A stretch of 64,000 nucleotides of DNA from Globisporangium splendens (lineage: Eukaryota; Oomycota; Peronosporomycetes; Pythiales; Pythiaceae), in the NCBI GenBank assembly GCA_006386115.1, contig VFIW01000009.1, positions 1 to 64,000 of the forward strand. The letters run 5' to 3'. The number at the start of each line of letters is the position of its first letter. Within the stretch, counting starts at the first letter, position 1. The position numbers and the translations under genes are program-made. Below, piece after piece: positions 63,041-64,000 of the stretch. The notes below the pieces were generated by a model. That model searched no databases. It was not told where the DNA came from and was given only the letters and a program-made list of their open reading frames with translations.

Positions 63041-64000
63041 ATGGCGAAGAAGAAGCAGCGGCAAGCGGCGCAGCACGCCAAACAGAAGCAGCAAGGCAGG
63101 CAGGTGGCCGACAACAGCAAGCAAAGCTCCGCAGTGACTCCCGAGCACACGATAGCGACTCACGACAGCAGCAACAACGATGAGGAAAGCGGCAGTTTCG
63201 AAGTGGCTGCCGGTGGCGTCAAGAGCGAGCGTCAAGGCGACAATAACAATAGTGCGGAGAGCGATGCAGTTGCTGATGGAGCCACAGCGCAAGAAACACC
63301 AGAAGCGCCAGAAGTAACAACGAAAGCGGACGATCCGCTGGCGTCGTATCCGTCCATTGAGCTAGATGGCGACGACGCGAACGAAGGCGACGCACGACAA
63401 CAGCACGACCGCGCTGCTGCCATGACACCCACGAAAGCGGCCGCGGCGGCAGCGACGGCCGGCAAGAAATTAATGAACGCGGCGCCCGCGCAAGTGAAAT
63501 CGCTCATGTCGCGGTTCTCGACGCCGTTTGGACGGAAAAAAGCCGCGCAAAGTGCGGCTGACAACAACACTGTTGACGTAGCGGGCGCCGAGAGTGAGAA
63601 CGAATCTTCGAGTACGATGGTGATGACGTCAGAGACTGCAATGGAACAGGTGGACGTCGTTGTCGGCACTACAACAGTGCGTGAGACACGCACCGAGCGT
63701 GTTTTTGACGCGACGACACTCCAAGTGGCGAGCACGACGGCAGCGCAAGACGCTGTTGCTGGTGAGCACCGCGAGCGGTCCGATGCCGTCACGAAGGCGG
63801 ACGGCCGCGCAGACTCCGTCGCTGCCATTGAAGCGACGGACGAAGTGGTCGCAGTTGCATCGGAAGAAGGTGCCGCTGCGTCCAAAGAAAAGGGTGCGAA
63901 AGAAGTAGTCGTGGCTGAAACTCATGCTGTGGAGGCTGCGAGAATTGAGGTTGAAGCCCCCGAAGTAGCCTCTGCGAATGAAACAGCGGTCGTGGAAACC
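63041..64000 (+). CDS. Tandem paralog of the giant repeat protein (5' part, runs off the window)
   Basis: From ATG 63041 (MAKKKQRQAAQHAKQKQQGR) the frame is open to the end, 320 residues so far. It has the shared motif APAQVKSLMSRFSTPFGRKK at about residues 149-168, preceded by AAAAATAGKKLMNA as in its neighbour (AAAGKKLALSA). After it come acidic Ser/Thr/Val/Ala/Glu-rich stretches without the perfect minisatellite. No signal peptide. Whether it has the RSFFTEE modules and tail anchor lies beyond the window. Confidence 0.8.
   Translation, partial: MAKKKQRQAAQHAKQKQQGRQVADNSKQSSAVTPEHTIATHDSSNNDEESGSFEVAAGGVKSERQGDNNNSAESDAVADGATAQETPEAPEVTTKADDPLASYPSIELDGDDANEGDARQQHDRAAAMTPTKAAAAAATAGKKLMNAAPAQVKSLMSRFSTPFGRKKAAQSAADNNTVDVAGAESENESSSTMVMTSETAMEQVDVVVGTTTVRETRTERVFDATTLQVASTTAAQDAVAGEHRERSDAVTKADGRADSVAAIEATDEVVAVASEEGAAASKEKGAKEVVVAETHAVEAARIEVEAPEVASANETAVVET

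Noticed and set aside
1..64000. tRNA or rRNA genes
   Set aside because: No B-box/T-loop pattern with a matching acceptor stem was found by eye; a tRNAscan or Infernal run would be needed to exclude them.

Overview
The window looks like nuclear DNA of a plant-pathogen-type oomycete, most likely Phytophthora-like Peronosporales. Evidence: Ty3/gypsy elements with a C-terminal chromodomain, initiator motifs resembling the oomycete consensus GCTCATTYYNCAWTTT just upstream of several start codons, secreted PAN/Apple-domain proteins, short introns with GTRAGT donors, and a bZIP factor whose basic region lacks the usual Asn. No prokaryotic features were seen. Without a database search the species cannot be named.

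Layout. (1) 1-5320 is a nest of LTR retrotransposons. Element A (3' end) sits in the pol of element B. An antisense solo LTR with a 5-bp target duplication also splits B's pol. Element B itself sits in the integrase of a frameshifted element D. A and B carry a long antisense ORF encoding a coiled-coil protein that runs from near the 3' LTR into the chromodomain end of pol. (2) 5.7-7.7 kb and 34.5-36.4 kb hold two near-identical genes for a fused isocyanide synthase (DIT1/PvcA-like) and Fe(II)/2-oxoglutarate dioxygenase (PvcB/TauD-like). (3) 9-20 kb is gene-poor. It holds LINE 3' fragments, a GNAT acetyltransferase family (two intact, one broken) and a small secreted protein with an RSLR motif. 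(4) 21-23.2 kb has a truncated kinase pseudogene next to an intact, probably myristoylated kinase. (5) 25.7-30.8 kb has a secreted GMC oxidoreductase with four PAN/Apple domains, convergent with a broken multi-pass membrane/LRR-like gene. (6) 31.7-33.95 kb has a second LINE copy and two relic 3' ends of the membrane gene. (7) 38.8-42.8 kb has a four-PAN secreted protein and a second membrane/LRR-like gene with one internal TGA. (8) 43.5-50.5 kb holds a secreted lipase and a four-exon Rab3GAP catalytic subunit. (9) 53.2-55.1 kb holds the bZIP factor. (10) 55.9 kb to the end holds a 2190-residue tail-anchored protein built on a near-perfect 300/237-bp coding minisatellite, followed by a tandem paralog that runs off the window.

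The left two-thirds look like a duplicated, repeat-rich accessory region: isocyanide genes, PAN genes, membrane/LRR genes and LINE fragments each occur two or three times. The right third (Rab3GAP, bZIP) looks like conserved core genome. The most unusual items are the antisense coiled-coil ORF of the retrotransposon, the isocyanide synthase-dioxygenase fusions, and the minisatellite protein with its repeated RSFFTEE module.
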